A stretch of DNA of 64,000 bases from Desertimonas flava (GCF_003426815.1 NZ_QKYK01000006.1:1-64000), one strand, 5' to 3'; positions 8,930-17,852 are shown, counted from the stretch's first letter. The notes: generated by a model from the sequence alone, not told the origin. Translations and numbers: made by a program.

Positions 8930-10483
8930 ATGGCGGCGTACTGCGGCATCGACGTCGGCACGCAGGGTTCCAAGGCGGGCGTGTATCTCGACGACGGGAC
9001 GTGCGTGGGCGAGGGGTACGCCGAGCACGCCTTCCACCACCTCCGCCCCGGCTGGGTGGAGATGGACCCCCACCAGATCGTCGACGCCACCGTCACCGCC
9101 GTCGGCCGGGCGGTGACCGCGGCGGCCGGCGCCGGCGTCGCCGCGACGGGCGTCGCCGCGGTGGCGCTGTCGGGGATCCTGTGCGGCCCGGTGTTCGTGG
9201 ACGACGACTGGCAGCCGGTGCGCCCGCTGATCCCCTTCCTCGACGTCCGGGCGACCGACGAGGTGGCCTGGCTGGCCAACGACGTCGAGCCGCGCTGGGT
9301 GACCGAGTCGGCCAACGCCACGCTCGACACCTACGTGATGCCGGCGGTGTACGAGTGGATCCGCCGCCACGAGCCCGACGTGAGCCGGCGCATCCGCAAG
9401 GTTCTGTCGCTGGCGCCGTTTGTCGGCGGCTGCCTCGCCGGACTGTCGGCGCGGGACGCCTACACCGATCCCTCGCACCTGTCGGGCTGGATCATCGGCT
9501 GGGATGCCGCCGCGGGCCGTCCGTCGCCGGCCCAGCTCGACAGCCTCGGCATCCCGCTCGACCTCGCCCCGGAGGTCCGCGCGCCATGGGACGTGATCGG
9601 CACGCTGACGCCCGCAATGGCCACGCGCACCGGTCTGGCAGCCGGTACGCCGGTCTGTGCCGGGGCCGGCGACGTGATGCAGTCCAACCTCGGCGCCGGC
9701 CTCACCAGGCCGGGTCTGGCGAGCGATGTCGCCGGAACGGCGTCGATCCTCACCGTCGGCGTGACGGCACCCACCCCGGCGATCACCGCCGTGCCGGGGA
9801 TGCTGTACTCCCTGGCCACGATCCCCGGCCAGGGCCTCTACTGGGGCTACGTGAAGGCCGGTGGCCTGTCGCTGCGCTGGTTCCGCGACAACGTGCTCGG
9901 CCGGGTCGGCGACGACGCGATGTACGTGGAGGGCGATGGCCTCGCCGCCGACGTCGGACCCGGCGCCGACGGCGTGCTCTTCACGCCGTACCTGTCGGGC
10001 GGCAATCCCGACAACCCCGACGCCGCCGGCATGTTCCTCGGCATGACCGCGGCGACGACGCTCGGCACGCTGTGGCGCTCGATGCTCGAGGCGATCGCGT
10101 TCGAGTACGCCGACTTCCTCGAGGTCTTCGCCGCCAACGGCATCGACGTCACCGAGGTCCGGGCGGTCGGTGGCGGTGCCCGCAGCCCACTGTGGAACCA
10201 GATCAAGACCGACGTCGTCGGCGTGCCGTGGCGGGTCCCGTCCCGCCAGGACGGTGCCGTGCTCGCCGACGCGGCCGTCGCCGCCATCGCCGCCGGCGGT
10301 GGTGCGGGCGACGAGTTGTCACGCGTCGTCACGTCGTGGGTGGACACCGGCGGAGCCGGCGGGGGCGCCGTCGACCCGGTGGCCCACGCCCGCTACCGGC
10401 AGGTGCGTGACGCCCGCCGCTCCCTCCTCACCGGGCCGCTGCGCGAGTCCTTCGCCACCCTCGCCCCATTGCGCACGGCGTGA
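8930..10483 (+). CDS. FGGY-family carbohydrate/polyol kinase
   Basis: 517 residues. The start CGIDVGTQGSKAGVYLDDG is the FGGY ATPase motif, HLRPGWVEMDPHQI the xylulokinase-like segment, and VRAVGGGARSPLWNQIK (about 410-426) the C-terminal adenosine-binding motif. It is transcribed away from the importer operon and followed 60 bp later by an MtnC-like phosphatase and a GlpD-like dehydrogenase. Kinase followed by an FAD-dependent polyol-phosphate dehydrogenase resembles the EryA-EryB logic of erythritol catabolism, so the substrate may be a polyol (inference). D-xylulose or L-ribulose remain possible. A purine-rich ribosome site (AGAGAGG) precedes the ATG. Confidence 0.85.
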   Translation: MAAYCGIDVGTQGSKAGVYLDDGTCVGEGYAEHAFHHLRPGWVEMDPHQIVDATVTAVGRAVTAAAGAGVAATGVAAVALSGILCGPVFVDDDWQPVRPLIPFLDVRATDEVAWLANDVEPRWVTESANATLDTYVMPAVYEWIRRHEPDVSRRIRKVLSLAPFVGGCLAGLSARDAYTDPSHLSGWIIGWDAAAGRPSPAQLDSLGIPLDLAPEVRAPWDVIGTLTPAMATRTGLAAGTPVCAGAGDVMQSNLGAGLTRPGLASDVAGTASILTVGVTAPTPAITAVPGMLYSLATIPGQGLYWGYVKAGGLSLRWFRDNVLGRVGDDAMYVEGDGLAADVGPGADGVLFTPYLSGGNPDNPDAAGMFLGMTAATTLGTLWRSMLEAIAFEYADFLEVFAANGIDVTEVRAVGGGARSPLWNQIKTDVVGVPWRVPSRQDGAVLADAAVAAIAAGGGAGDELSRVVTSWVDTGGAGGGAVDPVAHARYRQVRDARRSLLTGPLRESFATLAPLRTA

Positions 10484-10543
10484 CCGTTCCGCCCTTCTCC
10501 GGTGGTTTGGCGCCGACCGGCGCCGACGGGGCACAGTGAAGCG

Positions 10544-11260
10544 ATGTCACTGAAGGCCGTCGTGCTCGACATCGAGGGCACCACCTCGTCCACCGGGTTC
10601 GTCCACGAGACGCTCTACCCCTACAGCGCCGAGCGCTTCGCCAACTGGATCGCCGCCCACGCCGACGATCCCGACGTCGCCGCCCAGGTCGATGCCGTCC
10701 GGGAGCTCGCCGGCGAGCCCGACGCCGACCTCGACCGGGTCGTGTGGTGGCTCCACCACTGGCTGTCGCGCGATGAGAAGATCACCCCGCTCAAGGCCTT
10801 CCAGGGCTGGATCTGGGCCGAGGGGTTCGCCGCCGGCGAACTCGTCTCGCACTTCTTCGATGACTCGATCCCGGCGATGCGCCGCTGGCACGCCGCCGGG
10901 CTCGTGCTCTACATCTTCTCCTCGGGCTCGGTGAGCGCGCAGAAGGCGTGGTTCGGCAATTCGCCCGACGGCGACCTGCTGCCGCTGCTCACCGACCACT
11001 TCGACACCGAGAACACCGGGCCCAAGCGGCAGGCGTCGTCGTACGAGGCGATCTCGACATCGATCGGCGTGGCGCCGTGCGAGACGGTGTTCCTCTCCGA
11101 CCTCGTCGCCGAGCTCGACGCCGCCAGGGAGGCGGGCTGGCACACGGTGGGGGTCCGGCGGACTGGTGACCAGTACTACGACCAGGGCGTCGGCGACCAC
11201 CTCGCGATCCACTCGTTCGACGAGCTCGACCTGTCCGGTGACGCCCCCGCCGCTCGCTGA
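10544..11260 (+). CDS. mtnC: Enolase-phosphatase E1 (MtnC)-like HAD hydrolase
   Basis: 238 residues from the ATG at 10544. HAD motif I reads VVLDIEGTTSS; Glu in the DxE position followed by GT is diagnostic of MtnC, the enolase-phosphatase acting on diketo-methylthiopentyl phosphate in methionine salvage. Further family marks are the cap region (LHHWLSRDEKITPLKAFQGWIW), motif II YIFSSGS and motif III with GPKRQASSY followed by FLSD. The length is normal. The other salvage genes (MtnA, MtnB, MtnD, MtnK) are not present; it sits between a sugar kinase and a GlpD-like dehydrogenase, overlapping the latter by 23 bp. It may therefore act on a related phosphorylated diketo or enediol sugar instead (inference). 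Confidence 0.85.
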   Translation: MSLKAVVLDIEGTTSSTGFVHETLYPYSAERFANWIAAHADDPDVAAQVDAVRELAGEPDADLDRVVWWLHHWLSRDEKITPLKAFQGWIWAEGFAAGELVSHFFDDSIPAMRRWHAAGLVLYIFSSGSVSAQKAWFGNSPDGDLLPLLTDHFDTENTGPKRQASSYEAISTSIGVAPCETVFLSDLVAELDAAREAGWHTVGVRRTGDQYYDQGVGDHLAIHSFDELDLSGDAPAAR

Positions 11261-12941
11261 CCGCTACGACCTCGTCGTCGTCGGCGCCGGCATCACCGGC
11301 GTGCAGGTCGCACGCGAGGCCAGCCTGCGCGGGTTCGGAGTGCTCTTGGTCGACAAGGGCGACTTCGGGTCGGGGACGAGCTCGGCGACCACCAAATACC
11401 TGCACGGCGGCATCCGCTACCTCGAGCAGTACGACGTCGCCGTCGTCCGGGAGAGCCTTCGAGAACGACGCATCGCCGCCCTCGCCGCGCCGCACCTGGT
11501 GCGCCGTACCCGCTTCCTCCTTCCCGCCTGGTCGTGGTCCAAGCCGGGCGCGCTCAAGCTCGGCGCCGGGGCCGCCCTCTACGACGCCCTGTCCCTCAAC
11601 CGCAACCGCGACGCGCCGTCCGGCCTCCGCATCGACCGCTCCCGCTGGCTCGGCCGCGACGACGTGCTGCGCGCCGTGCCCTGGCTCGAACCTGGCGAGC
11701 TGCGCGGCGCGGTGGCGATCACCGAGGTGCTCAACATCCACCCCGAGCGCCTGCTGCTGGAGTTCCTCCGCGACGCGATCGCCCTCGGCGCCACGGCCCG
11801 GAACCACACGGAGGTCACCGGCTTCTCCACGCGGCGTCGGGCCGACGGCAGCCTGGAGGTCCGTGGCGTCCAGTTGCGCGGCACCATCGACGGCACCGCC
11901 AGCTCCGTCGAGGCCGGAGCGGTCGTCAACGCCGGTGGTCCGTGGATGGGGACGGTGCTCGACCGGCTCGCCGGCGGCGTTCGTCGCTTCGGCCCCACGG
12001 TCTCGCCGTCGAAGGGCGTCCACCTCCTCACCCGACCGTCACCGGACGCGACGGCGGTGACCGACGCCGTGATGGCGCGGGCCCGCACCGGTCGGCACGT
12101 CGTGGTGTCGCCCTGGATGGGCCGCGAACTGATCGGCCCCACCGACACCCCCGTGGCGGACTCGCCCGACGACGTCGCCGCCGACGACGGCGACGTCGAC
12201 TCGCTGCTCGACATCGTCAACTCGTGCCGCGCACCATCATCCCGGCTCACGCACGAGGACGTCGACGACGTCACCGTCGGCATCCGTCCCCTCGTCGCCG
12301 ATCCGTCCGACGGCGACGGGCGCAGGAGCTACACGGCCAGCAGGCGGCATCGGATCTATGACCACACCGAGGACGGCGTCGCCGGACTCTGGTCGATCGC
12401 CGGCGGCAAGTGGACCACGGGCCGGGGTATCGCCGAGGACATGGTCGATCGGCTGGCCGGTGCCAGGGCCGGTCGCCGCTCACCGACACGGCGCCGTCCG
12501 GCTCCCAGCGCGGCCGGCTGGGCTGCCGAGCCATCGGAGGTGTTCCGCATCGCCTCCGCTCACCGACCCGGCGTCGCGCTCCCCGGCCCGGTCCGCGAGC
12601 ACCTCGCCCGCCTCTACGGCACCCGCGCCACCGACGTGATCGATCTCGTGGCCGACGAGCCCCGCCTCGCCGAGCCGGTCTCCGACCGCGCCGGTCAGCG
12701 TGACATCGCCGCCCAGGTCGTCGTCGCCGTGACCGACGAGGACGCCCGCACGCTTGCCGACATCGTCGACCGACGATTGGTGCTCGGCACGCTCGGTCGT
12801 GTCACGATCGACGACCTGCAGCGCGTGGCCGCCGTCGCCGCGCCGCTGCTCGGATGGGCCGGCGACGGAGCCCCGGCCGCGGCTGCCGAGTTCGAACGAC
12901 GCGAGCGTCGTCGGGCGCGGTGGGCGGCAGTGTCAGGCTGA
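11238..12941 (+). CDS. FAD-dependent glycerol-3-phosphate (or polyol-phosphate) dehydrogenase, GlpD family
   Basis: 567 residues from a GTG inside the preceding gene's 3' end. The FAD Rossmann motif VVVGAGITGVQVAREA (residues 13-28), the segment SSATTKYLHGGIRYLEQ and the C-terminal helical domain (about 440-560) match GlpD/GlpA flavoproteins, which oxidise sn-glycerol 3-phosphate to dihydroxyacetone phosphate and feed electrons to quinone. The same family includes EryB, which oxidises erythritol phosphate. Because the gene is fused translationally to a kinase/HAD operon beside a pentose-type importer, a polyol phosphate is a credible substrate. The last 9 bp overlap the convergent ferric-reductase-like gene. 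Confidence 0.88.
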   Translation: MTPPPLADRYDLVVVGAGITGVQVAREASLRGFGVLLVDKGDFGSGTSSATTKYLHGGIRYLEQYDVAVVRESLRERRIAALAAPHLVRRTRFLLPAWSWSKPGALKLGAGAALYDALSLNRNRDAPSGLRIDRSRWLGRDDVLRAVPWLEPGELRGAVAITEVLNIHPERLLLEFLRDAIALGATARNHTEVTGFSTRRRADGSLEVRGVQLRGTIDGTASSVEAGAVVNAGGPWMGTVLDRLAGGVRRFGPTVSPSKGVHLLTRPSPDATAVTDAVMARARTGRHVVVSPWMGRELIGPTDTPVADSPDDVAADDGDVDSLLDIVNSCRAPSSRLTHEDVDDVTVGIRPLVADPSDGDGRRSYTASRRHRIYDHTEDGVAGLWSIAGGKWTTGRGIAEDMVDRLAGARAGRRSPTRRRPAPSAAGWAAEPSEVFRIASAHRPGVALPGPVREHLARLYGTRATDVIDLVADEPRLAEPVSDRAGQRDIAAQVVVAVTDEDARTLADIVDRRLVLGTLGRVTIDDLQRVAAVAAPLLGWAGDGAPAAAAEFERRERRRARWAAVSG

Positions 12942-13514
12942 CGCCACCGGGTCGGTCACAGCGGTGCGCCCGGCGCGGCCGCGGGTGGCGCTGCGACCGA
13001 TGAGCGCACGGATCAGACCGGCCGCCACCGCCGTGCTCACCAGCAGCCAGGCGACCGCCTGGTACACGGGACTGCCGGCGTCGGTGCCGGCGAGCGCCCC
13101 GTGCACCACGGCGCACCACACCAGCACGGCGCTCAGCGAGTGGAGACGGCGCCACAGTCGCTTCGGGAGCCGCTTCATGAGGAGCGACGAGACGTGCACG
13201 ACCACGAGGATCCACATCGCGACGACGCCGAACGTCACGGCGACCGGCCGCCACGTCGAGGCCATCGGCACGAGCACCTCGATCGGCCCGAAATGCACGA
13301 AGTCGTCGGCGACGAGGGCGAGCACGTGAATCGCCGTGCCCACCACGACCAGCGAGCTCAGCCACCTGTGCATCGCCAGCAGCCACGCGGGGCGGTCGTG
13401 CGGCTTCATCGCTCGCGTCGCCAGCAGCACCCCGAGGACCAAGGCGGCCACGAGCAGCACCAGCGTCATCACGCCCGCAGCCCGCGCCAGATACCACCAC
13501 ACTTGCTCGTTCAT
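12933..13514 (-). CDS. Ferric-reductase-like transmembrane (heme b) protein
   Basis: 193 residues from the ATG at 13514. Six hydrophobic helices with the paired histidines expected of the ferric reductase-like (YedZ/MsrQ, Nox) fold: MHRWLSSLVVVGTAIHVLAL in helix III, VVVHVSSLL in helix IV and RLHSLSAVLVWCAVVHG in helix V. It should carry two b hemes and move electrons across the membrane. It is the last gene of a tightly coupled operon with ApbE; its ATG overlaps the ApbE stop (TGATG). An upstream in-frame extension would run into ApbE and is rejected. Function: a membrane electron conduit, perhaps for ferric iron or a flavinylated partner. Confidence 0.82.
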   Translation of the reverse strand: MNEQVWWYLARAAGVMTLVLLVAALVLGVLLATRAMKPHDRPAWLLAMHRWLSSLVVVGTAIHVLALVADDFVHFGPIEVLVPMASTWRPVAVTFGVVAMWILVVVHVSSLLMKRLPKRLWRRLHSLSAVLVWCAVVHGALAGTDAGSPVYQAVAWLLVSTAVAAGLIRALIGRSATRGRAGRTAVTDPVASA

Positions 13515-14467
13515 CACGAGGCGACCCCGATGCCGCGAGGACACCGCAGGGCGCGCCACGCGGCGTTGGCGACGAGCCGTCCGTCAGCTCGAACGGCGAG
13601 CACAGCGGCCTCGCCCACGAGCCGGTCGCGGCTGGCGAACCCGTCGACGAGGATCGCCGTGGCCAGTACCTCCGCATCGGCGGCCGCACGGGTCGCCACC
13701 GAGACCTGCACGATGTCCGGAGCCGCGACCCTGCTGACCGGGCACCCGGTGCGTGGGTCGACGACCGGACGGCCGCGGTGCCCGACGCCGCCGGGTGCGG
13801 GTCCCGTTCCCGACGTGGCGAGTCCCCCGTCGGCGATCGCCACGTGGTCGATCACTCCGTCCCAGCCGGGAGCTCGCACGGCGATCACGCTTGGGGAGAC
13901 CACCCGCAGGTCGCCACCGACGACGACACGCACGCCGGTCGCTCCCCAGGCCAGCAGATCGGCCGCCACGAGGTCGGCGGCGAGACCCTTGCCGATTGCT
14001 CCGCCATCGAGCTGCACCCCGGCGGGGAGGCGGATGCGCAGGCCGTCGGCGTCGACGATCGTCTCGTCGATCCAGTCCGACCGACCGTTCGTGTGATCGA
14101 GCGTGGTCGTCGCCTCGCCGTCCCGCCCGGACCACCACCTTGCCGGGCCCAGGCCGATGACTCCCGTCAGCAGCGTCGGATCGAAGGAACCCGCCGTTGC
14201 CCGCACCCCGCTGGCCATCGCGCCGAGCAGCACCACCGTCGACGGGTCGACGACCACCGGTCGACCGTCGGCGCGGTTGAGGCGCGAGATGTCGCTGTGC
14301 GGGAGGAATCGGCTCCAACACCGCTCGAGGTGCCGCAGCCGATCGAGAGCGGCGGCGGCGAGCCGGTCGCCGCGGCCGCGAGGGGCCGCCACCGTGATCT
14401 GCCCGCGGCAACCCATCACCCGCCCACGAACCGTCGACACCGCTACGCGGCTCGGCTCGAACGTCAT
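13514..14467 (-). CDS. apbE: FAD:protein FMN transferase
   Basis: 317 residues. Family motifs occur in order: CWSRFLPHSDISRLN, AGSFDPTLL, the substrate loop LDGGAIGKGLAADLV, VVVGGDLRV, LATSG and VVDPRTGCPV, with ATAILVDG near the metal site. ApbE transfers FMN from FAD to a Thr or Ser of membrane or exported flavoproteins. No classical signal peptide or lipobox is seen, so the site of action is unclear. Its ATG overlaps the small membrane protein gene upstream (ATGA), and its stop overlaps the ferric-reductase-like gene. No FMN_bind-domain substrate is encoded nearby, which is unusual for ApbE plus ferric-reductase operons. Confidence 0.92.
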   Translation of the reverse strand: MTFEPSRVAVSTVRGRVMGCRGQITVAAPRGRGDRLAAAALDRLRHLERCWSRFLPHSDISRLNRADGRPVVVDPSTVVLLGAMASGVRATAGSFDPTLLTGVIGLGPARWWSGRDGEATTTLDHTNGRSDWIDETIVDADGLRIRLPAGVQLDGGAIGKGLAADLVAADLLAWGATGVRVVVGGDLRVVSPSVIAVRAPGWDGVIDHVAIADGGLATSGTGPAPGGVGHRGRPVVDPRTGCPVSRVAAPDIVQVSVATRAAADAEVLATAILVDGFASRDRLVGEAAVLAVRADGRLVANAAWRALRCPRGIGVAS

Positions 14468-14811
14468 CGCGATCGCTCGGTCACGACATCGGCGATCGGC
14501 GGTGACGTCGACGAGGCGACAGCGGTCGTCACGGGAACCGGTGCCGAACCGCCGGGCGGGCTGGTGCTCGCCATCACGCTCAACGGGACGGCGGTCGGCG
14601 GCGGAACGGCGGATGGGGCGACGGTCGACACGACCCCTGAGCCCGCGGTCGGACCGGGTTCCAGGTCCGCGGGCGGCGGAGACGGCCGGGCGGTGATGCC
14701 GAAGTAGCCGACGAGGCCGAACGTGATCACGCCCGACGCCCCGAGCGTGACGTAGCGGGCGACCTCGGCGGGGCGGCGAGTGGCTGGACGGGGACGCGGA
14801 TCGTCAGTCAT
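14464..14811 (-). CDS. Small single-pass membrane protein in the ApbE operon
   Basis: 115 residues from the ATG at 14811, starting MTDDPRPRPATRRPAEVARY. One membrane helix (about residues 21-42, VTLGASGVITFGLVGYFGI) is followed by a Pro/Ser/Thr/Val-rich tail with no fold I recognise. It overlaps the neighbouring genes on both sides (8 bp with the acidic exported protein, 4 bp with apbE), so it belongs to the same transcript. The basic N-terminus suggests the N-terminus stays inside and the tail faces outward. Its role is unknown; an anchor or spacer for the ApbE/ferric-reductase module is possible. Confidence 0.75.
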   Translation of the reverse strand: MTDDPRPRPATRRPAEVARYVTLGASGVITFGLVGYFGITARPSPPPADLEPGPTAGSGVVSTVAPSAVPPPTAVPLSVMASTSPPGGSAPVPVTTAVASSTSPPIADVVTERSR

Positions 14812-15499
14812 CGCCACCGCCGTGACCGCTGCTGCCACTCCCGCTGCCGCTGTCCTCGTCCCCACTGCCCCTGCCACTGCCGCTGCTGCTGTCGTCGTCG
14901 CTTGCATCGTCGTCGCCTCTGTCGTCGTCGCTCGTGTCGTCGTCGGTGCGCACGGTCACGACGACGACGCCGCGCACGAGGCTCGCTTCGAATCGCACGT
15001 CGCCGCCCGCCGTCGAGCGCAGGCGGATCTCCACCGACGTCGAGTCCTCCTGCTCGGCCCGGTCGACCTCCCATCCCGGGTGCGGCGCGACCGACACGAT
15101 CGTGAGAACACCACCGGCCGTGTCGAGGATCGCCGTCGCCGCGTCACCGAGACGGAACGTCTGCTGGGTCGTCGATCCCGATGTCGTCGCGCCGGTCCCG
15201 ACCGGGGCCGTCGTGGTGGTGGAGGGTGCCGCCGTCAGAGGTGTGGTCGGCACGATCGCCGCCGTGGCCGCCGTCGTGGAGGGAGCGGTGGTCGTCGCGC
15301 CCGTCTCCACCGGCGGGGCGGTCGGGGCCGGCAGCGTGAGGTCCGCCTCGCCGGGACCGGACGTCGTGGGCGAGACCAGCGGCGCCGTCACGGGAGGTGC
15401 TGCGCTCTGCCGCAACACCTCGGAGTTGACCACTGCCGCCGCCGTACCGGCGACCAGCACGCCGCCCACGGAGAGGATCATCGCGAGGCGTGCCTGCAT
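14804..15499 (-). CDS. Exported acidic protein, first gene of the ApbE/ferric-reductase operon
   Basis: 231 residues. A signal peptide or anchor (MQARLAMILSVGGVLVAGTA) and a long Thr/Pro/Ala linker (about 33-110) precede a compact conserved segment (about 112-183: TFRLGDAATAILDT, then VSVAPHPGWEVD, then VRFEASLVRGVVVVTVR). The protein ends in a tail of Asp, Ser and Gly, likely to bind divalent cations. The conserved segment is clearly paralogous to the protein at 17890-18678. No family recognised. It is transcribed from a promoter containing a 21-bp box shared with that paralogue, divergent from the two-component system, so control by the response regulator is likely. Confidence 0.8.
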   Translation of the reverse strand: MQARLAMILSVGGVLVAGTAAAVVNSEVLRQSAAPPVTAPLVSPTTSGPGEADLTLPAPTAPPVETGATTTAPSTTAATAAIVPTTPLTAAPSTTTTAPVGTGATTSGSTTQQTFRLGDAATAILDTAGGVLTIVSVAPHPGWEVDRAEQEDSTSVEIRLRSTAGGDVRFEASLVRGVVVVTVRTDDDTSDDDRGDDDASDDDSSSGSGRGSGDEDSGSGSGSSGHGGGDD

Positions 15500-15505
15500 G
15501 GCCTC

Positions 15506-15564
15506 ACGGTAGGCAGCCCTGATCCGGCGGTCGGCCAGTGATCATCCAAGATTCGTCCAAGATC
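15506..15564 (-). promoter_or_regulatory. Promoter with response-regulator-like box (copy 1)
   Basis: A 21-bp box at 15544-15564 holds direct repeats TCCAAGAT at 15545-15552 and 15556-15563, one helical turn apart, as expected for an OmpR-family dimer. On the minus strand a -10-like TACCGT lies at 15511-15506, 7 bases from the ATG at 15499, implying a very short leader. A matching box with the same spacing lies before the paralogue gene (18724-18744). Confidence 0.65.
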
Positions 15565-15621
15565 TCCGCCGGAGGGCACCCTGCCGGTGATCACGGCGGC
15601 GTCGCCGAGCAGAATGAGAGC

Positions 15622-16368
15622 GTGAAGCTCCTGCTCGTCGAGGACGACCGGGCCATCGCGCGGTCCCTCACCGAGGGCCTGACTGCCGACGGCCACCACG
15701 TCGAGCACGTGTCCACCGGTCTGGACGCGATCGCCACGGTCACGCACGGCGACCACCAGATGATCCTGCTCGACCTCGGCCTGCCCGACCTCGACGGCCG
15801 CGACGTGTGCCGCGAGATCCGCCGCGTCTCGTCCGTGCCGATCATCATGATCACCGCTCGCGGCGACGAGCTGGATCGGGTGCTCGGCCTCGAGCTCGGG
15901 GCCGACGACTACGTCACCAAGCCGTTCAGCATGCGGGAGGTGCTGGCCCGCATCCGGGCCGTCGCCCGCCGAACGATTCCGTCGCCGACCGACTCCACGT
16001 CCTCGGCCCCGACGGCCGCAGCAACGCCCGGGACCGAGGAGTCCGTCCAGGCCATCGGGCCGCTTACGATCGACCGGCGGACACGGCGCGTCCACCTCGA
16101 CGGCACCACCGTCGAGCTCACGGCCAAGGAGTTCGACGTGCTCGCCTGCCTCGCCGACGACCCCGGCGCGGTGCGGACGCGCACCGAGATTCTCGAGCAG
16201 GTGTGGGACATGAACTGGTTCGGACCGACGAAGACCGTGGACGCCCACGTCGCCGCCCTCCGCAAGAAGCTCGGCGATCATCGCTGGATCGACGCGGTGC
16301 GCGGTGTCGGATTCCGGCTCGAGGTGCCCCCGGGGGTCGACGACGGATCGACGGACTCGACACCGTGA
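15622..16368 (+). CDS. OmpR/PhoB-family response regulator
   Basis: 248 residues from the GTG at 15622. The receiver domain (about 1-118) has acidic residues EDD (7-9), phospho-acceptor D51 in LLDLGLPDLDG, conserved Thr in MITARGDE and Lys in VTKPFS. A Pro/Thr-rich linker leads to a winged-helix DNA-binding domain (about 150-240: LTAKEFDVLACLA, then KTVDAHVAALRKKLGD). It is co-transcribed with the histidine kinase 7 bp downstream and divergent from the ApbE operon. It probably binds the repeated TCCAAGAT box at 15544-15564. Confidence 0.95.
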   Translation: MKLLLVEDDRAIARSLTEGLTADGHHVEHVSTGLDAIATVTHGDHQMILLDLGLPDLDGRDVCREIRRVSSVPIIMITARGDELDRVLGLELGADDYVTKPFSMREVLARIRAVARRTIPSPTDSTSSAPTAAATPGTEESVQAIGPLTIDRRTRRVHLDGTTVELTAKEFDVLACLADDPGAVRTRTEILEQVWDMNWFGPTKTVDAHVAALRKKLGDHRWIDAVRGVGFRLEVPPGVDDGSTDSTP

Positions 16369-16375
16369 GGTCGCT

Positions 16376-17791
16376 GTGAGGTGGCGGCTGCTCGCCGCGT
16401 TGCTCGGCGTCGTCGCGATCATGCTCGTCGCCCAGGATGTGCCGCTCGTGTCTCACCTCCGTCGCGTCGAGCGCGATCGCGAGCTCACCGACCTCGAACG
16501 GGACGCGTTCATCATCGCCGGCCAGGCCGCCACGGCGCTGCGGCTGGCCGACGATCCGGCCGCGGCCGATGACGCCGTCAGCCTGCAGTTCGATGCCCTC
16601 GTGGGCTCGATCGAGAACCACACGTCGGTGTTCGATCGCGACGTCGTGGTGGTCGACAGCGACGGCACGGTCGTCGCCAGCGCCGGCGGCGACGAGATCC
16701 CGGCCGGTGCCGATCTCAGCGCCGACGCCGACATCGCGGCGGCGCTCGGATTGACGCCGGCGGCGGGAGACGACGACGATGTCGTCTCGGTCGCCGTGCC
16801 GGTCCTCGACGGGGCGGCGGCGGTCGGTGCCGTTCGGCTGTCGTCACCGGCGTCGGTCATCGACACCCGGGCGAACCGTCGCGCCCGGGGCCTCGTCTGG
16901 GTCGCCGTGATCTCGCTCGGGGCCGCGGTGGTGGTCGGTCTGTTGCTCTCCAGCACCGTCACCCGTCCCCTGCGCCGGCTCCAACGATCGACCGAGCGGG
17001 TCTCGTCGGGCGACTTCGACGCCCGCGTCGACGAGTCCGAGGGCCCGGCGGAGATTCGGCAACTGGCCCGTTCGTTCAACGCCATGACCGAACGCATCGC
17101 CCGCTCCGTGGAGGAGCAGCGGTCGTTCGCCGGCGACGCGTCGCACCAGCTGCGCACGCCCCTGACGGCGCTCCGGCTGCAGCTGGAACGCACGACGGCC
17201 CTCGTCGGCACCGACCCGGACGGCGCCCTGCGGAACCTCGAAGCGGCCGCCGACGAGATCGCCCGGTTGCAGCGGATGATCGACGGTCTCCTCCTGCTCT
17301 CCCGGTCCGACGACCACGACACGACCGACCTCGTCGCCGTGCGGGTCGACGAGCTGGTGGCCGAGCGAGTTGCCGTGTGGGGGCCGCTGGCCGAGGAACA
17401 CGGCGTCGAGGTGACCTCCTGGGTCGCCGGGCCGGCCACGGCGACGGCCCTGCCGGGAGCGGTCGAGCAGATCGTCGACAACTACCTCGACAACGCCATC
17501 GCCGTGGCTCCGGAGGGAACGGCCGTCGAGGTGGTCGTCGACGTCGGCACGACACGTGAGCGACCGACGTCGGTGACGGTGCACGTGCTCGACCGTGGCC
17601 CGGGTCTGACCGACGACCAGCTCGCCGAGGCGTTCCGCCGCTTCTGGCGGGCACCGGACAACCGCCATGACGGCACGGGCCTCGGACTGGCGATCGTCGC
17701 CCAGCTGGCAGCATCGAGCGGCGGAACCGTGGCGCTCGAACGACGCCCGGGCGGCGGCATCGACGCCTGGGTCCGCCTCCCCGCCGCGTAA
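16376..17791 (+). CDS. HAMP-containing sensor histidine kinase
   Basis: 471 residues from a GTG just after the regulator gene. TM1 (about 4-24) and TM2 (about 166-188) bracket an extracytoplasmic sensor of about 140 residues with no recognised fold but notably acidic. A HAMP linker follows TM2. The dimerisation/phospho-acceptor H-box is ASHQLRTPLTAL (H257). The ATPase domain has N-box DNYLDNAIAVAP, G1 DRGPGLT and G2 GTGLGLAIVAQLA. It phosphorylates the regulator at 15622-16368. The signal is unknown, but the flanking genes (redox membrane proteins and acidic, possibly cation-binding exported proteins) suggest a metal ion or redox state (inference). Confidence 0.95.
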   Translation: MRWRLLAALLGVVAIMLVAQDVPLVSHLRRVERDRELTDLERDAFIIAGQAATALRLADDPAAADDAVSLQFDALVGSIENHTSVFDRDVVVVDSDGTVVASAGGDEIPAGADLSADADIAAALGLTPAAGDDDDVVSVAVPVLDGAAAVGAVRLSSPASVIDTRANRRARGLVWVAVISLGAAVVVGLLLSSTVTRPLRRLQRSTERVSSGDFDARVDESEGPAEIRQLARSFNAMTERIARSVEEQRSFAGDASHQLRTPLTALRLQLERTTALVGTDPDGALRNLEAAADEIARLQRMIDGLLLLSRSDDHDTTDLVAVRVDELVAERVAVWGPLAEEHGVEVTSWVAGPATATALPGAVEQIVDNYLDNAIAVAPEGTAVEVVVDVGTTRERPTSVTVHVLDRGPGLTDDQLAEAFRRFWRAPDNRHDGTGLGLAIVAQLAASSGGTVALERRPGGGIDAWVRLPAA

Positions 17792-17813
17792 CTGACGGGA
17801 TGCGCTCGCCCCC

Positions 17814-17852
17814 GTCGCTCCGAGATAGTGCCAGGCACTATCTCGGAGCGAC
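17814..17852. terminator. 19-bp perfect palindrome at convergent gene ends
   Basis: Arms 17814-17832 and 17834-17852 are perfect reverse complements around one central base. They are nested in an outer pair TGACGGGATG (17793-17802) and CATCCCGTCA (17863-17872). It separates the convergent kinase and acidic-protein genes. Confidence 0.75.

Noticed and set aside
14804-15499. Possible ApbE flavinylation sites (two TGATT-type stretches) in the Thr-rich linker
   Set aside because: The Asp expected three residues before the modified Thr is missing (Pro instead), and the linker is low-complexity.
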